Assembly: GCA_963792675.1 (NCBI GenBank)
Contig: CAWBWT010000002.1
Span: 248,001 to 312,000 of the forward strand
DNA length: 64,000 nucleotides
Source of the DNA: JBBROS01 sp963792675
GTDB taxonomy: Bacteria > Pseudomonadota > Alphaproteobacteria > Acetobacterales > Acetobacteraceae
Reading direction: 5' to 3'
Made by a program: the position numbers and the translations under genes. A model generated the notes under the pieces. That model did not search any database. It was not told where the DNA came from and worked only from the letters and a program-made list of their open reading frames with translations. The number at the start of each line of letters is the position of its first letter. The stretch's first letter is position 1. This document shows positions 17,995 through 27,273 of the stretch, one piece after another.

Positions 17995-18762
17995 ATGAGT
18001 GTCTCATCTCCTTTCCTCCCCGGCGTCCCAGAGGCTCTCGTTCGAGAAGCCTTGAGCAATGCCGGCGGCAACGAAATCGAGAGCGGCAAGCTCATGAGCC
18101 CGGAAAGCAGTGCGGCACTTGCGGTGAATGCGTTCGGCTGGTTCATCGAGCGCTCTGCCATTCTGCCGCCCTTCCCAGCACTCAGCGAAATCGACTGGCC
18201 CGCAACGAGCGTGAGTGTCGAATACCAAATGCGCTTCCCGTGGCGCGGAGGCCGCCATCCCTGGCTCGATGCGGCGATCACAACGCGAGACCACATCATC
18301 GGTGTCGAATCGAAGCGCTTCGAGCCGTTTCGCGACCACAAGGCCGTCAGCCTTTCCGAAGCATACAATCGCGATGTGTGGGGCAAGCACATGGCCCAGT
18401 TCACTGTCATGCGGGATAGCCTCCGCGCCGGCACACTCCGCTTCGCCCATCTCGACGCGGCGCAACTGGTCAAGCACGCCTTCGGCTTGGTCACCGAGGG
18501 CCGGCGTTAAAGAGGGCCCCCATACTCCTCTACCTTTTTGCCGAGCCGACGCACCGTGGTGAAAGAGCGTTATCCCGCTCGACGCCGTGGCCCGCCACCG
18601 CGCCGAGATCGCCGTCTTCGCCGGCTCGGTCGCGGGAGCCGAGGTCCGCTTCGCGGCATGTTCCTGGCGCGAGTGGCTGGCGGTTTGGCCCAGCGCCACC
18701 CGCACCCACGCGGACGCAATAAGCTGCCCAGTTCCGGCCCTGACCGATCGGAGATATTTTAG
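17995..18762 (+). pseudogene. Nuclease-like protein (PGN_0703-type), broken by two frame losses
   Basis: The first 171 codons are open: FLPGVPEALVREALSNAGGN, MRFPWRGGRHPWLDAAI, then IIGVESKRFEPFRDHK, where D...E-x-K fits a PD-(D/E)XK nuclease core, and HLDAAQLVKHAFGLV. The frame stops at 18508, but the family-like continuation KRAPILLYLFAEP follows one frame over, and VIPLDAVARHRAEIAVFAGS another frame over after about 18568. Both breaks need one added base. The family name is from recollection of the pattern and is moderate. The next nuclease-like gene begins almost at once. Confidence 0.62.
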
Positions 18763-18770
18763 GCAACGTA

Positions 18771-19870
18771 ATGCCATCTACACCGTGGACCCCGCAGGCA
18801 CGCTGACCGCGATGCGCCCGTCTGAGCCCCGCAGCGAGGATTTCATGCAAAAGCTGGTGGCGGCCCATCCGGAGCTAATTACCGATCAGGATGGCGCCCT
18901 TCTCCTGATCCGCCGCGAGCATCCGATCGCCGACCGCGAAGAGGGCAGTGGACGCTGGTCGCTCGACCACTTGTTTGTCACCCAGAGCGGGGTCCCGGTG
19001 CTCGTCGAACTCAAGCGGGCGGTCGATACCCGGCTCCGGCGTGAGGTGATTGGCCAGATGCTCGACTACGCCGCCAACGCCACCGCGTATTGGCAGGGCG
19101 GGCGCATTGCCGAGAGCTTCGCAGCGACGATGACCGAACAGGGCCGGAATGCCACGGCGGAACTGGCGAGCTTTCTGGGCACAACCGCCGATCCGGAGCA
19201 GTTCTGGGAGCGAGTTGACGCCAACTTCGCCGCCGGCACGATCAAAATGGTCATCGTTGCCGACATGATTCCCCGTGAACTCGCCCGAATCGTGGAGTTC
19301 CTGAACGAGCAGATGCGGGCTGACGTCCGGGCTGTCGAACTGTCGTGGTTTGAGGGCCCGGAGGTCTCACCGCCCTGGCCCCGCGCATTATCGGTGAAAC
19401 CGAGCGCGCTCAAACCGCGAAGATGGTGCGGGGCGCCCGGCGCCGATCAGCCGCGAGGCCTGGATTAGTGAACGTCTGGCCTCGTTCGGGCCGGCGACGG
19501 TCGAGGGCGCAGAAGCCTTCGTTGCCATGATAGAGGCGACGGGAGGGCGAGCAGAAGTCGCTTCGACAAAAGGGTCCGTTATCGCCATCTACAACGCACC
19601 GCCTGGCAAGCTTTACCCGTTTTTACTTTCCCCTAGTGGCAAAGGTTCGGTGCATTAAGGCTCGGCGACCTCGCCAACCGTCCCGCCTTCGCAGCAAGTG
19701 AGGCACGTCAGTTGCTATTTGATCAGCTGGCGACCATCGTTGGCCCTCTCTCGACGAGAACGCTCACCGGCTATCCAAGCTTCTCGGTAGCCAAGCTTAA
19801 CGACGCTACTATGCGTGCCGGCGTAGAAGGACTTCTGCGTGACATCCTCACAGCCAGCGGCACGGGCTGA
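18771..19870 (+). pseudogene. Second PD-(D/E)XK-like protein, broken by about four frame losses
   Basis: Core open from about 18776 to 19370: WSLDHLFVTQSGVPVLVELK, with D and E-x-K as nuclease-like metal site, then RLRREVIGQMLDYAANATAY. Further pieces follow in successive frames: TALAPRIIGETERAQTAKMV (from 19369), APISREAWISERLASFGPAT (from 19440) to SPSGKGSVH, and LGDLANRPAFAASEARQLLF (from 19661) to the stop at 19868. Each junction needs one added base, and the start also looks one base short (ATG-CC-ATCTAC for a likely MPIYTV). GTG 18785 is an alternative start. Function of the family is unknown to me beyond the nuclease-like core. Confidence 0.6.
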
Positions 19871-20117
19871 GTGCACGACCGTTGCCTTCGGGTGCGGAAC
19901 TCTCCAATCGCCCGGCTTGTCCGACAGCGCAGCATCGATGCAGGTCACTATTTCTGGAGGCATATTTTCGATGATCCGGAATGGTAGGCCTTTTACAAGC
20001 CTGCACTTGATCACCCGTCGCCCGCCCCCCCTCACGCTAACGACTGCCCAGACCTGACCCGCCTCACCCCAACGAAAAACTTGACTCCCACCCGCATCAA
20101 ATGTTCTTGATCCGTTC

Positions 20118-20949
20118 ATGTCCGCCCAGCCCATCAAGGCAGAGCCAACCGACCACCCCGGCCAAGAAGCCGCGGCGGACGCCCAGTACTATCGCGCAGT
20201 CCTGCACGAACTCATCGACAAGGGCGTCGACCTCGCCCGCCTCGTCCACGCCCAGGCCGAACGGCCGCAGCCGCCGACGCAACGCCGAGCCGCAACCCGA
20301 CCCAACCATCCCCTTCGACCGCATCGCCCGCGCCATCCGCCGCACCGTCGCCCTGGCCCGCGCCGTCAGCGAGCCCCGTCCGGCGCCGGCCACCGAGGCC
20401 GCCGCCCAACGCCGCGTCGCCGCACGCAAGCAGATCATCCGCGCCGTCGAGGACACCATCCACCGCGCCACCAAAGGCGCCATCGCCGAAAGCCTCCACG
20501 CCGAGCTGCACGAGCGCCTCGACGCCCCCGACCTCGACGACGACATTTCGGCAAAACCGATCGCCGAGATCATCGCCGACATCTGCCGCGACCTCGGCCT
20601 CACCGCCCCGCCCGGCACTTCCCCCTGGAAGCGCCGCACCCCGCCCGACCTGCAGCGCCTGGCCGCCCGCGCCCGCACCCCCGCCCCAACCGCCGAGTCC
20701 GCCGCGCCCCGCGCGCCCGACCCCACCGGCCCGAACCGCTCCCCGCAACCCGCCGCCGGCAACGAAACGCACGCCCCGGCAACACGACAAGGAGCACGGC
20801 AAACGCCACCCCGAGCCCCCGGCCCCGCCGGCAAGCCCGCGCTCCCCGCCCGGCCAACCGCCATCGACCACCTTCACCGCAGCGACGGCGCGCGAAGACC
20901 TACTCCGCCATCTCCCAGATCATCGACAGCACCCGCTCCCGCTCGGTAA
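20118..20949 (+). CDS. Conserved hypothetical protein, interrupted by a frameshift
   Basis: Begins MSAQPIKAEPTDHPGQEAAA, then QYYRAVLHELIDKGVDLARL; one extra base at about 20262-20285 shifts the frame to IPFDRIARAIRRTVALARAV, RKQIIRAVEDTIHRATKGAI and LDDDISAKPIAEIIADICRD, ending in a long Pro/Ala-rich tail. Charged helices with no membrane segment or signal peptide. I believe related proteins occur in Acetobacteraceae without a known role. The tail overlaps the end of the convergent transporter ATPase by 50 bases, so the true stop may be earlier. Confidence 0.6.
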
Positions 20950-21676
20950 CGAAATCCGGGCGCGACTTCACCGCCCGGATGCCCTCCGTCGCATGCCCGC
21001 GCGCAAACGGCATCGGCAGCCGCGCCACGATCCGGCCCGGCCGCGGCGACATCACCACCACCTCCGTGCCGAGATACACCGCCTCCTCCACGCTGTGCGT
21101 GATGAACACCACCGTCATCCCGGTCCGCCGCCACACCGCATGCAGCTCCTCCTGCATCCGCTCCCGCGTCAGCGCATCGAGCGCCCCGAACGGCTCGTCC
21201 ATCAGCAGCACCTTCGGCTCGTTGCACAACGCCCGCGCAATCGCCAGCCGCTGCTGCATCCCCCCCGACAGCTCGTACGGATACCGGTCGCGGAACTCCC
21301 ACAACCCCGTCGTCCGCAGCCACTGCTCCACCCGCGCCTGCATCGCCGCCTTGGCCTCGTGCCGCATCCGCGGCCCGAACCCGGCATTGGCCGCAACCGT
21401 CATCCACGGAAACAGCGCCGGCTGCTGGAACACCACCCCGCGCTCCGGCCCCGGCCCCGTCACGACGGCGCCATCCAGCCGGACCACCCCGGACGTCGGC
21501 GGCAAAAACCCGGCCAACGTCTGCATCATCGTCGTCTTACCGCACCCCGACGGCCCGACGATGCACACGAAATCGCCCCGCTCGAACCCGAGCTCCGCCC
21601 GCTCCAGCGCCCGCACCGCCGACGCCCCGGCCCCGTAGGTGACCGAGACGTCGGCAAACTCGACAAACTTAGGCAA
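20900..21676 (-). CDS. ABC transporter ATPase, taurine/sulfonate (TauB/SsuB) type
   Basis: A 258-residue NitT/TauT-family ATPase: Walker A GPSGCGKTTMM, Q-loop VVFQQPALFPWMTV, signature LSGGMQQRLAIARAL, Walker B VLLMDEPFGALDA, switch FITHSVEEA. Together with the two permeases and the binding protein upstream it makes a complete importer. Its start overlaps the end of the binding protein gene by eight bases. Confidence 0.9.
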   Translation of the reverse strand: MPKFVEFADVSVTYGAGASAVRALERAELGFERGDFVCIVGPSGCGKTTMMQTLAGFLPPTSGVVRLDGAVVTGPGPERGVVFQQPALFPWMTVAANAGFGPRMRHEAKAAMQARVEQWLRTTGLWEFRDRYPYELSGGMQQRLAIARALCNEPKVLLMDEPFGALDALTRERMQEELHAVWRRTGMTVVFITHSVEEAVYLGTEVVVMSPRPGRIVARLPMPFARGHATEGIRAVKSRPDFVTERERVLSMIWEMAE

Positions 21677-22686
21677 CAGCTTTGCGGATGAACTCGGTGT
21701 TGATCGCCTTCTGGAACGCGTCCAACCCCGGCGCCGTCTTGATCGACCGCTGCTCCACCAGGAAGTCGGCCGTGTTCTTCAGCACCCCGGCGAACTTGCC
21801 CGGCGTGCCGGGCGCGCCCAACCACGCCGCACTCGCCTGCTCCTTGAACGGCACGAAGTCGTACTCCTTCATGTCCGCCGTCGCCACCGCCGGCGTCACC
21901 CCGGCCTCCTTGGCCACAATGACCGCCGCCTCGTCCGGCTTCTCCCGCCACATCGTCAGCGCCCGGTCATACGCTTTCAGGAACCCCACCACCGCATCCG
22001 GATACTGCTCGGCAAACGCCGTCCGCACCACGATCAGGTCCGCGATCACGTAGCCGGCCTTCTCCAGCGTGTCCCACGTCTTGTACGGGCGTGCCGCCAT
22101 TCTCGGCGATCTTGCTGCGCGCCGGCGGCCACACATAGGCCGCGTCGATCTCGCCCCGCGACCACGCCGCCTGGATCGCCGCCGCCTTCATGTCCAGCAC
22201 CGTCACGTCCCGCTGCGTCAGCCCGTTGGTCTTGAGGAAGCCCAGCAGCCGGAAATGGCTGGTCGACCCGAACGGCGTCGCCACCTTCTTGCCCTTGAAG
22301 TCGGCCGGCGTCTTGATGTTCGCCGCCGTCCGCACCGTCATGTCCTCGCCGGGCCCGATATTGTCCACGATCCCGATCAGCTGGAACGGCAGCCCCTGGC
22401 TGATCCCCGCCGCCGTCGCCACCGACCCGGTCGCCAGCCCGATGTCGCAGCTCCCTGCCGTGATCGCCGTGTTGATGTCCGCCCCGCTGCCCATCTCGGT
22501 CCAGCTGAGCTTCGCCCCCGCCCCCTGCTCGAACCAGCCGAGCCCCTTGGCGATCATCGTCGGCTTGGTTTCGGTAAAGAACCCGATATTCACCCCCGAA
22601 GGCGCCGCCGCCCGCGCCCGCCCAATCGCGACCGCCGCCAACCCCGCCCCGGCCAACACACCTCGTCGCGTCAATCCCTCGAACAT
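21669..22686 (-). CDS. TauA-like periplasmic substrate-binding protein, interrupted by a frameshift
   Basis: About 338 residues when mended. A Tat-like or Sec signal (LTRRGVLAGAGLAAVAIGRA) leads to IGFFTETKPTMIAKGLGWFE, GSCDIGLATGSVATAAG, KVATPFGSTSHFRLLGFL and AAWSRGEIDAAYVWPPA, the TauA pattern (PFxSTxH). One extra C in a GGG run at about 22089 breaks the frame; KTWDTLEKAGYVIADLIVV and the rest continue on the other side. A strong GGAGGG site precedes ATG 22686. Ligand predicted to be a sulfonate or similar small anion. Confidence 0.83.
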
Positions 22687-22708
22687 CGAACCACCCTCCC
22701 CTACAACG

Positions 22709-22850
22709 AACCTGTTGGAGAATTCGCTAGGCCGAGTTGGCTGGCGTGGTTTGCCGAGCACCGGAGCAGAGCGGCCATCAGGCCGTGAGCACCGGAGCGC
22801 AGGCAAACCGCGTCAGACGGCCGGAATAGTAGAATTGTCCAATAGGTTCA
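22709..22850. repeat. 142-base imperfect inverted-repeat element
   Basis: The ends GAACCTGTTGGAGAATTC and GAATTGTCCAATAGGTTC are inverted copies with two mismatches, and the inner arms GTGGTTTGC and GCAAACCGC also pair. Between them GAGCACCGGAGC occurs twice. The right end overlaps the stop codon of the downstream-lying permease gene. It fills the gap between permease and binding protein genes and could fold in the mRNA, or be a small non-coding mobile element. Confidence 0.65.
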
Positions 22851-23627
22851 CCGTCCCGCCCAATGCACGACCCGCCGATCCACCAGCACCAGCAGCCGGT
22901 CGATCACCACCCCCGCCAGCCCGATCATCAGGATGCCGACGAACACGTAATCCGACCGCAGGAACCGCCCCGCATCCAGGATCATCCAGCCGATCCCGTT
23001 GGCCCCCGAGATGATCTCGGCCGCAATCAGCGTCCCATACACGATCCCCGCCGCCAGCCGGGCGCCGACCAGCACCTCCGGCAACGCCGAGGGCAGCACC
23101 ACATGCCGGAACACCTGCCACTGATTCGCCCCCAGCGCCCGCGCCACGCTCAGCCGCTCGGCCGGCACGTTGCGCACCCCGTCCCGCGCCGCCACCGCCG
23201 CCACCGGCAGCGCCGCCAGGAACAGCATGGTGATCTTGCTCGTCTCCCCGATCCCCAGCCACACGATCAGCAGCACGAGATAGGCCAACTGCGGCAACGG
23301 CCGCAGGAACTCGATGAACGGCGCCGCCGCCGCATCCACCCGCCGCCAATACCCCATCGCCAGACCGAGCCCGGTTCCAACCACCGCCCCGCTCACGAAC
23401 CCGGCGCCGACCCGCATCAGGCTGACGCCCATGTGCTCGAGCAAGGTGCGGCCCTTGTAGCCCTCGTCCATCAGCTCCCGGAACCCGTCCCACACGTCCA
23501 TCGGCCCCGGCAGGAACAGGTCGCGGATCAACCCCCCGCTCGTCACCCCCACCCAGACCGCGGCCACCGCGCACCCGCTCAGCAACGTAATGGCCCAGGA
23601 CGGTGCCCGAGACGGCAGCACCCTCAC
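22848..23627 (-). CDS. ABC transporter permease, taurine/sulfonate (TauC/SsuC) type
   Basis: A 259-residue inner-membrane permease with about six helices; the EAA loop reads LSVARALGANQWQVFRHVVLP. Other family marks are FIEFLRPLPQLAYLVLLIVW and IISGANGIGWMILDA. GTG 23627 is used because it overlaps the stop of the other permease (GTGA). The two permeases are paralogous, so the channel is probably a heterodimer. Confidence 0.88.
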   Translation of the reverse strand: MRVLPSRAPSWAITLLSGCAVAAVWVGVTSGGLIRDLFLPGPMDVWDGFRELMDEGYKGRTLLEHMGVSLMRVGAGFVSGAVVGTGLGLAMGYWRRVDAAAAPFIEFLRPLPQLAYLVLLIVWLGIGETSKITMLFLAALPVAAVAARDGVRNVPAERLSVARALGANQWQVFRHVVLPSALPEVLVGARLAAGIVYGTLIAAEIISGANGIGWMILDAGRFLRSDYVFVGILMIGLAGVVIDRLLVLVDRRVVHWAGR

Positions 23628-24457
23628 CCGTCCCGCCCGCGCCAATGCACCAGCCGCCGGTCCAGCACCCGCAACGACCACGCCAGCAGCACCCCCAACC
23701 CTCCCAGCACGAGGATCACCAGCACGATAATGTCGTTGCGCAGGAACGTGCTGGCCGAGATCACCATCCATCCGAGCCCGTCCGTCGCCGCCAACAGCTC
23801 CGCCGACACAACCGTGGAGAACGCCGCCGCCAGCGCCACCTGCAACCCCGTCAGCACCATCGGCGCCGCCGACGGCAGGATCACATGCCGGAACACCTGG
23901 CTCTCGCTCGCCCCCAACGCACGCGCCGCCTGCACCCGCTGCCGCTTCACCCCCCGCACCCCGGCCGCACTCGAGGCCACCACGATCGGGAACGCCGTCA
24001 GGAACAGCAGCGCCGCCTTCGACCCGTTCCCGGTGCCGAGCCAAAGGATCAGCAAAATCATATAAGACAGCGGCGGCAGCGGCCGCATGAACTGCACGAT
24101 CCAGTCGAGCGCCGCATGCGCCACCCGGCTCCCGCCCATCCACAGCCCGAGCGGCACCCCGGTCACCACCGCCAAGCCGAACCCGGCCCCAAGCCGCCCC
24201 AACGTGGACAGCGCGTTCCCCCACAGCGTCGTCCCGCGATACCCCTCGCCCACCACCTCGATGAAGGCGTCCAGCACGTCCGCCGGCGTCGGCAGCAGGT
24301 CGCGCGACACCGCCCCGGACCCGGACAGCGCCCACCACGCCGCCACCATGACGCCGACGGAGACGGCGCCATAGGAAGCGACCGGCCACTCCCGCCCCCG
24401 GACCTGGCTCGCCAGCGGCTTCGCGGCGGCCGCGGGCTGTGCGATCACACCGTCCAT
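23624..24457 (-). CDS. ABC transporter permease, taurine/sulfonate (TauC/SsuC) type
   Basis: A 277-residue permease parallel to the preceding-numbered one: FMRPLPPLSYMILLILWLG, EAA loop VQAARALGASESQVFRHVIL, and ATDGLGWMVISA. The N-terminal 25 residues are an Ala-rich cytoplasmic leader. The ATG overlaps the stop of the amidohydrolase gene by one base (TGATG), so the enzyme and transporter are one operon. Confidence 0.88.
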   Translation of the reverse strand: MDGVIAQPAAAAKPLASQVRGREWPVASYGAVSVGVMVAAWWALSGSGAVSRDLLPTPADVLDAFIEVVGEGYRGTTLWGNALSTLGRLGAGFGLAVVTGVPLGLWMGGSRVAHAALDWIVQFMRPLPPLSYMILLILWLGTGNGSKAALLFLTAFPIVVASSAAGVRGVKRQRVQAARALGASESQVFRHVILPSAAPMVLTGLQVALAAAFSTVVSAELLAATDGLGWMVISASTFLRNDIIVLVILVLGGLGVLLAWSLRVLDRRLVHWRGRDG

Positions 24458-25632
24458 CACCCCGCCGCCAACGCCAGCTCCACCACCTGCGCATACAGCC
24501 CGGCCCCATACGGGATCGCCGCATCCTCGAACGCATACCCCGGATGGTGCGGCGAAAAGCCGGGGCCGTTGCCAACGTTCAGATAGGCCCCCGGCACCCG
24601 CTCCAGCATGAACGCGAAGTCCTCCGACCCCATCACCGGCGGCTTGTCGGTGAACAACGGCGCGCCCAGCGCGCCCACCGCCGCCTCCACCACCGCAACG
24701 GGCTCCGCCGCGTTCACCGTCGGCGCGAAGATCAGCCGCCAATCCACCGCCGCCGTCGCCCCGAACCCGGCCGCCACCCCCTCGCTCAGCCGCCGCAGCG
24801 CCGCCTCGATCTCCTCCCCCACCTCGCGCCGGAAGAACCGCGCCGTCCCCGACAGCACCGCCGTCTGCGGGATCACGTTGTAGGCGTCGCCCCCCACCAC
24901 CTTGGTGACACTCACCACCGCCGGGTCGCGCGGCGACAAGTTGCGCGACACGATGGATTGCAGCGCCGTCCCCAAATGGCACGCCGTCAGCACCGGATCG
25001 ACGCTCATCTCCGGCCGCGCCCCGTGCGAGCCCTTGCCGCCCACGGTGATGTCGAAGAAGGCGCCGCCCGCCATGACCGCGCCCTGCCCCACCGCATACG
25101 TCCCCACCTCCATCCCGGTCCGGTTGTGCATCCCGTAGATCGCGTCGCACGGGAACCGCTCGAACAGCCCGTCCTCCAGCATCGCCAGCGCGCCGCCGCA
25201 GCCTTCCTCGCCAGGCTGAAAGATGAACACGACCGTCCCGCTGAACCGCCGCGTCTCGGCCAGGTACTTCGCCGCCCCCAGCAGCATCGTCGTATGCCCA
25301 TCATGCCCGCACGCGTGCATCTTGCCGGGCACGGTCGAGGCCCAGGGCAGCCCCGTCATCTCCGTCATCGGCAGCGCGTCCATGTCCGCCCGCAGCCCGA
25401 TCGCCCTATTGCCCGGCCCGTTGCGCAGCACGCCGACCACGCCGGTCTTGCCCACCCCCCGATGCACCTCGATCCCCCACGCCTCGAGTTGGTCGGCGAC
25501 CAGCGCCGCCGTCCGGTGTTCCTCCATGCCGAGCTCCGGATGCGCGTGGATATCGCGCCGGATGGCCACCAACTCATCCTGCCAGGGCCGGATGCTCTCG
25601 ATCGGGTTGCTCAAAGTCACGTCTCTCCGCAC
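24457..25632 (-). CDS. M20-family amidohydrolase (hippurate hydrolase-like)
   Basis: A 391-residue metallo-amidohydrolase. Metal-site motifs: RRDIHAHPELGMEE, HACGHDGHTTMLLGAAKYL, FIFQPGEEGCGGA and MGSEDFAFMLE near the C terminus. No signal peptide, so it acts on imported compounds, hydrolysing N-acyl amino acids or similar. First gene of the transporter operon and divergent from the cysteate lyase-like gene (66 bases between starts). A GTG four codons in (VTLSNPIES) is an equally good start. Confidence 0.88.
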   Translation of the reverse strand: MRRDVTLSNPIESIRPWQDELVAIRRDIHAHPELGMEEHRTAALVADQLEAWGIEVHRGVGKTGVVGVLRNGPGNRAIGLRADMDALPMTEMTGLPWASTVPGKMHACGHDGHTTMLLGAAKYLAETRRFSGTVVFIFQPGEEGCGGALAMLEDGLFERFPCDAIYGMHNRTGMEVGTYAVGQGAVMAGGAFFDITVGGKGSHGARPEMSVDPVLTACHLGTALQSIVSRNLSPRDPAVVSVTKVVGGDAYNVIPQTAVLSGTARFFRREVGEEIEAALRRLSEGVAAGFGATAAVDWRLIFAPTVNAAEPVAVVEAAVGALGAPLFTDKPPVMGSEDFAFMLERVPGAYLNVGNGPGFSPHHPGYAFEDAAIPYGAGLYAQVVELALAAG

Positions 25633-25698
25633 AACGGCAGGGCAGCTTGCACCTGCGCGGACCGTGATGCAAACGTCCGGCCAATTCGGAGGCCCGCC

Positions 25699-26700
25699 GT
25701 GAACCTAGCCCAATTCCCCCGCGTGAAGCTTTGCCAGGCGCCGACCCCGCTGGAGCACCTGCCCAACCTCAGCAAGGCGCTTGGCGGCCCCGCGATCTGG
25801 ATGAAGCGCGATGACCTGACCGGCATGGGCGGCGGCGGCAACAAGGTGCGAAAGCTCGAATACCTGGCCGGCGACGCCCTTGCGAAGGGCGCCGATCACC
25901 TCGTGACCCAAGGCGCGGTGCAGTCCAACCACGTCCGCCAGACCGCCGCCGTGGCCGCAAAGCTGGGTTTGCGCTGCACCGCCGTGCTCGAGCACCGCAT
26001 CGACACGAACGACCACGAGTATCTCAACTCCGGCAACGTCCTGCTCGACCGTCTGATGGGCATCGACATCGAATACCGCCCCGGCGGCACCGACATGCAG
26101 GCCGCCATCGAGGAGGTCGGCGCCAAGCTCGAGCGCGACGGCGCCAAGCCCTACCTGATCCCGGGCGGCGGCTCGAACGCCACCGGCGCGCTCGGCTACG
26201 TCCATGTCGCCGCCGAACTGGTCGCGCAGCTGAACGAGCACGGCTTGAACATCGACCGCCTCGTCCATGCCACCGGCAGCGCCGGCACCCAGGCCGGCCT
26301 GGTTGCCGGCCTGCACGCCCTGAACTCGCCGATCCGCACGCTGGGCATCGGCGTCCGCAACCCCCGCGACAAGCAGGAAGCCAACGTCCGCAAGCTCGCC
26401 GAAGCCACCCTCGCCCATCTCGGCATCAAGCAGCCCCTGCCTGCCGACGCCGTCGAGGCCAATTGTGACTACGTCGGCCCCGGCTACGGCCACCCCACCC
26501 CCGGCATGGTCGAAGCCGTGCAAACGGTCGCCCGCACCGAGGGCATCTTCCTCGACCCCGTCTACTCCGGGAAGGGAATGGCCGGCCTGATCGACCTCAT
26601 CCGCCGCGGCGAGTTCAAAAGCGGCCAGACCGTCGTCTTCCTCCACACCGGCGGCTCGACCGGCCTGTTCGGCTATACGGACGCCCTGACCGCGGCTTAG
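25699..26700 (+). CDS. D-cysteine desulfhydrase / L-cysteate sulfo-lyase family protein
   Basis: A 333-residue fold-type II PLP enzyme of the ACC-deaminase/DcyD/CuyA group. The PLP lysine is in MGGGGNKVRKLEYLAGDA, substrate loop TQGAVQSNHVRQTAAVAAKL, phosphate-binding loop ATGSAGTQAGLVAG, and the C-terminal LHTGGSTGLFGY. DcyD releases sulfide from D-cysteine; CuyA releases sulfite from L-cysteate. The adjacent TauA-type importer favours the sulfonate reaction, but sequence alone does not settle it. GTG start with GGAGG eight bases upstream. Confidence 0.87.
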   Translation: MNLAQFPRVKLCQAPTPLEHLPNLSKALGGPAIWMKRDDLTGMGGGGNKVRKLEYLAGDALAKGADHLVTQGAVQSNHVRQTAAVAAKLGLRCTAVLEHRIDTNDHEYLNSGNVLLDRLMGIDIEYRPGGTDMQAAIEEVGAKLERDGAKPYLIPGGGSNATGALGYVHVAAELVAQLNEHGLNIDRLVHATGSAGTQAGLVAGLHALNSPIRTLGIGVRNPRDKQEANVRKLAEATLAHLGIKQPLPADAVEANCDYVGPGYGHPTPGMVEAVQTVARTEGIFLDPVYSGKGMAGLIDLIRRGEFKSGQTVVFLHTGGSTGLFGYTDALTAA

Positions 26701-26701
26701 C

Positions 26702-27244
26702 TCAGAACACGACGAGGTCCTTGATCTTGTCGTACGCGTCCTTCGTCAGGATGTTCTTGCGCACCAAGTCGTCCGTGGTCCGATAGGGCCGCCCGGCGAC
26801 GATGGCCCGGGACCGCACGTCGCCGATGCCCGGCAGCGTCCGCGCCAGGTCAGCGGCGCTGGCGGTGTTGATGTTCGCCAGCGCCATCCGCGACTTAGCG
26901 CCGTCGAACACGCTCTGGCTGAGCACGTTCTTCTTCACCAGCTCGTCCAGATCCGAATAGGGCCGCCCGGCAACGATCGCCTTGGCGCGGGCCGGCCCGA
27001 CCCCGGGCAGGGCGTCGAGCTGCTGCTCGCTGGCGGCATTGATGTCCACCTTGCCGCCAGCCGCCGCCGGGCTGGGCGTCGTGTTGAGCACCGGGGTCTT
27101 GGCCGGCGCGGGTGCGGCCGCCGACGGCGCGGGCACCACCGGTGCGCCCGGCGCCGGCCGTTGCGTTGGCGTAGGCGCCTGGGCCAGGACAGGCGCTGCG
27201 GATAATGCCAGCAGCACGGCAGCCAGGCGGAACGGGCTGATCAT
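26702..27244 (-). CDS. Secreted helix-hairpin-helix protein (ComEA-like)
   Basis: A 180-residue protein with a signal peptide (about residues 1-22), a Pro/Ala-rich linker and two HhH modules: VDINAASEQQLDALPGVGPA and ANINTASAADLARTLPGIGD, each followed by a GRPYxxxDDLVxKNIL repeat. ComEA proteins bind DNA in the periplasm for uptake, though solitary HhH exports of unknown role are common. ATG 27244 has a GGAGG site. It abuts the end of the preceding convergent gene by one base. Confidence 0.87.
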   Translation of the reverse strand: MISPFRLAAVLLALSAAPVLAQAPTPTQRPAPGAPVVPAPSAAAPAPAKTPVLNTTPSPAAAGGKVDINAASEQQLDALPGVGPARAKAIVAGRPYSDLDELVKKNVLSQSVFDGAKSRMALANINTASAADLARTLPGIGDVRSRAIVAGRPYRTTDDLVRKNILTKDAYDKIKDLVVF

Positions 27245-27273
27245 CGTCGACCTCCGGTGAAACACGAACGTAG

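Noticed and set aside
19715..20137. 140-codon minus-strand frame with a protein-like middle (RLVKGLPFRIIENMPPEIV)
   Set aside because: It overlaps the end of the broken nuclease-like gene and the start of the next gene, and no family is recognised. The 19871-20117 gap is therefore left without a gene, but this frame is the best candidate there.
24439..25698. Long plus-strand frame opposite the amidohydrolase, in phase with the cysteate lyase-like gene
   Set aside because: The sequence before GTG 25699 is antisense shadow; a GGAGG site marks the real start.
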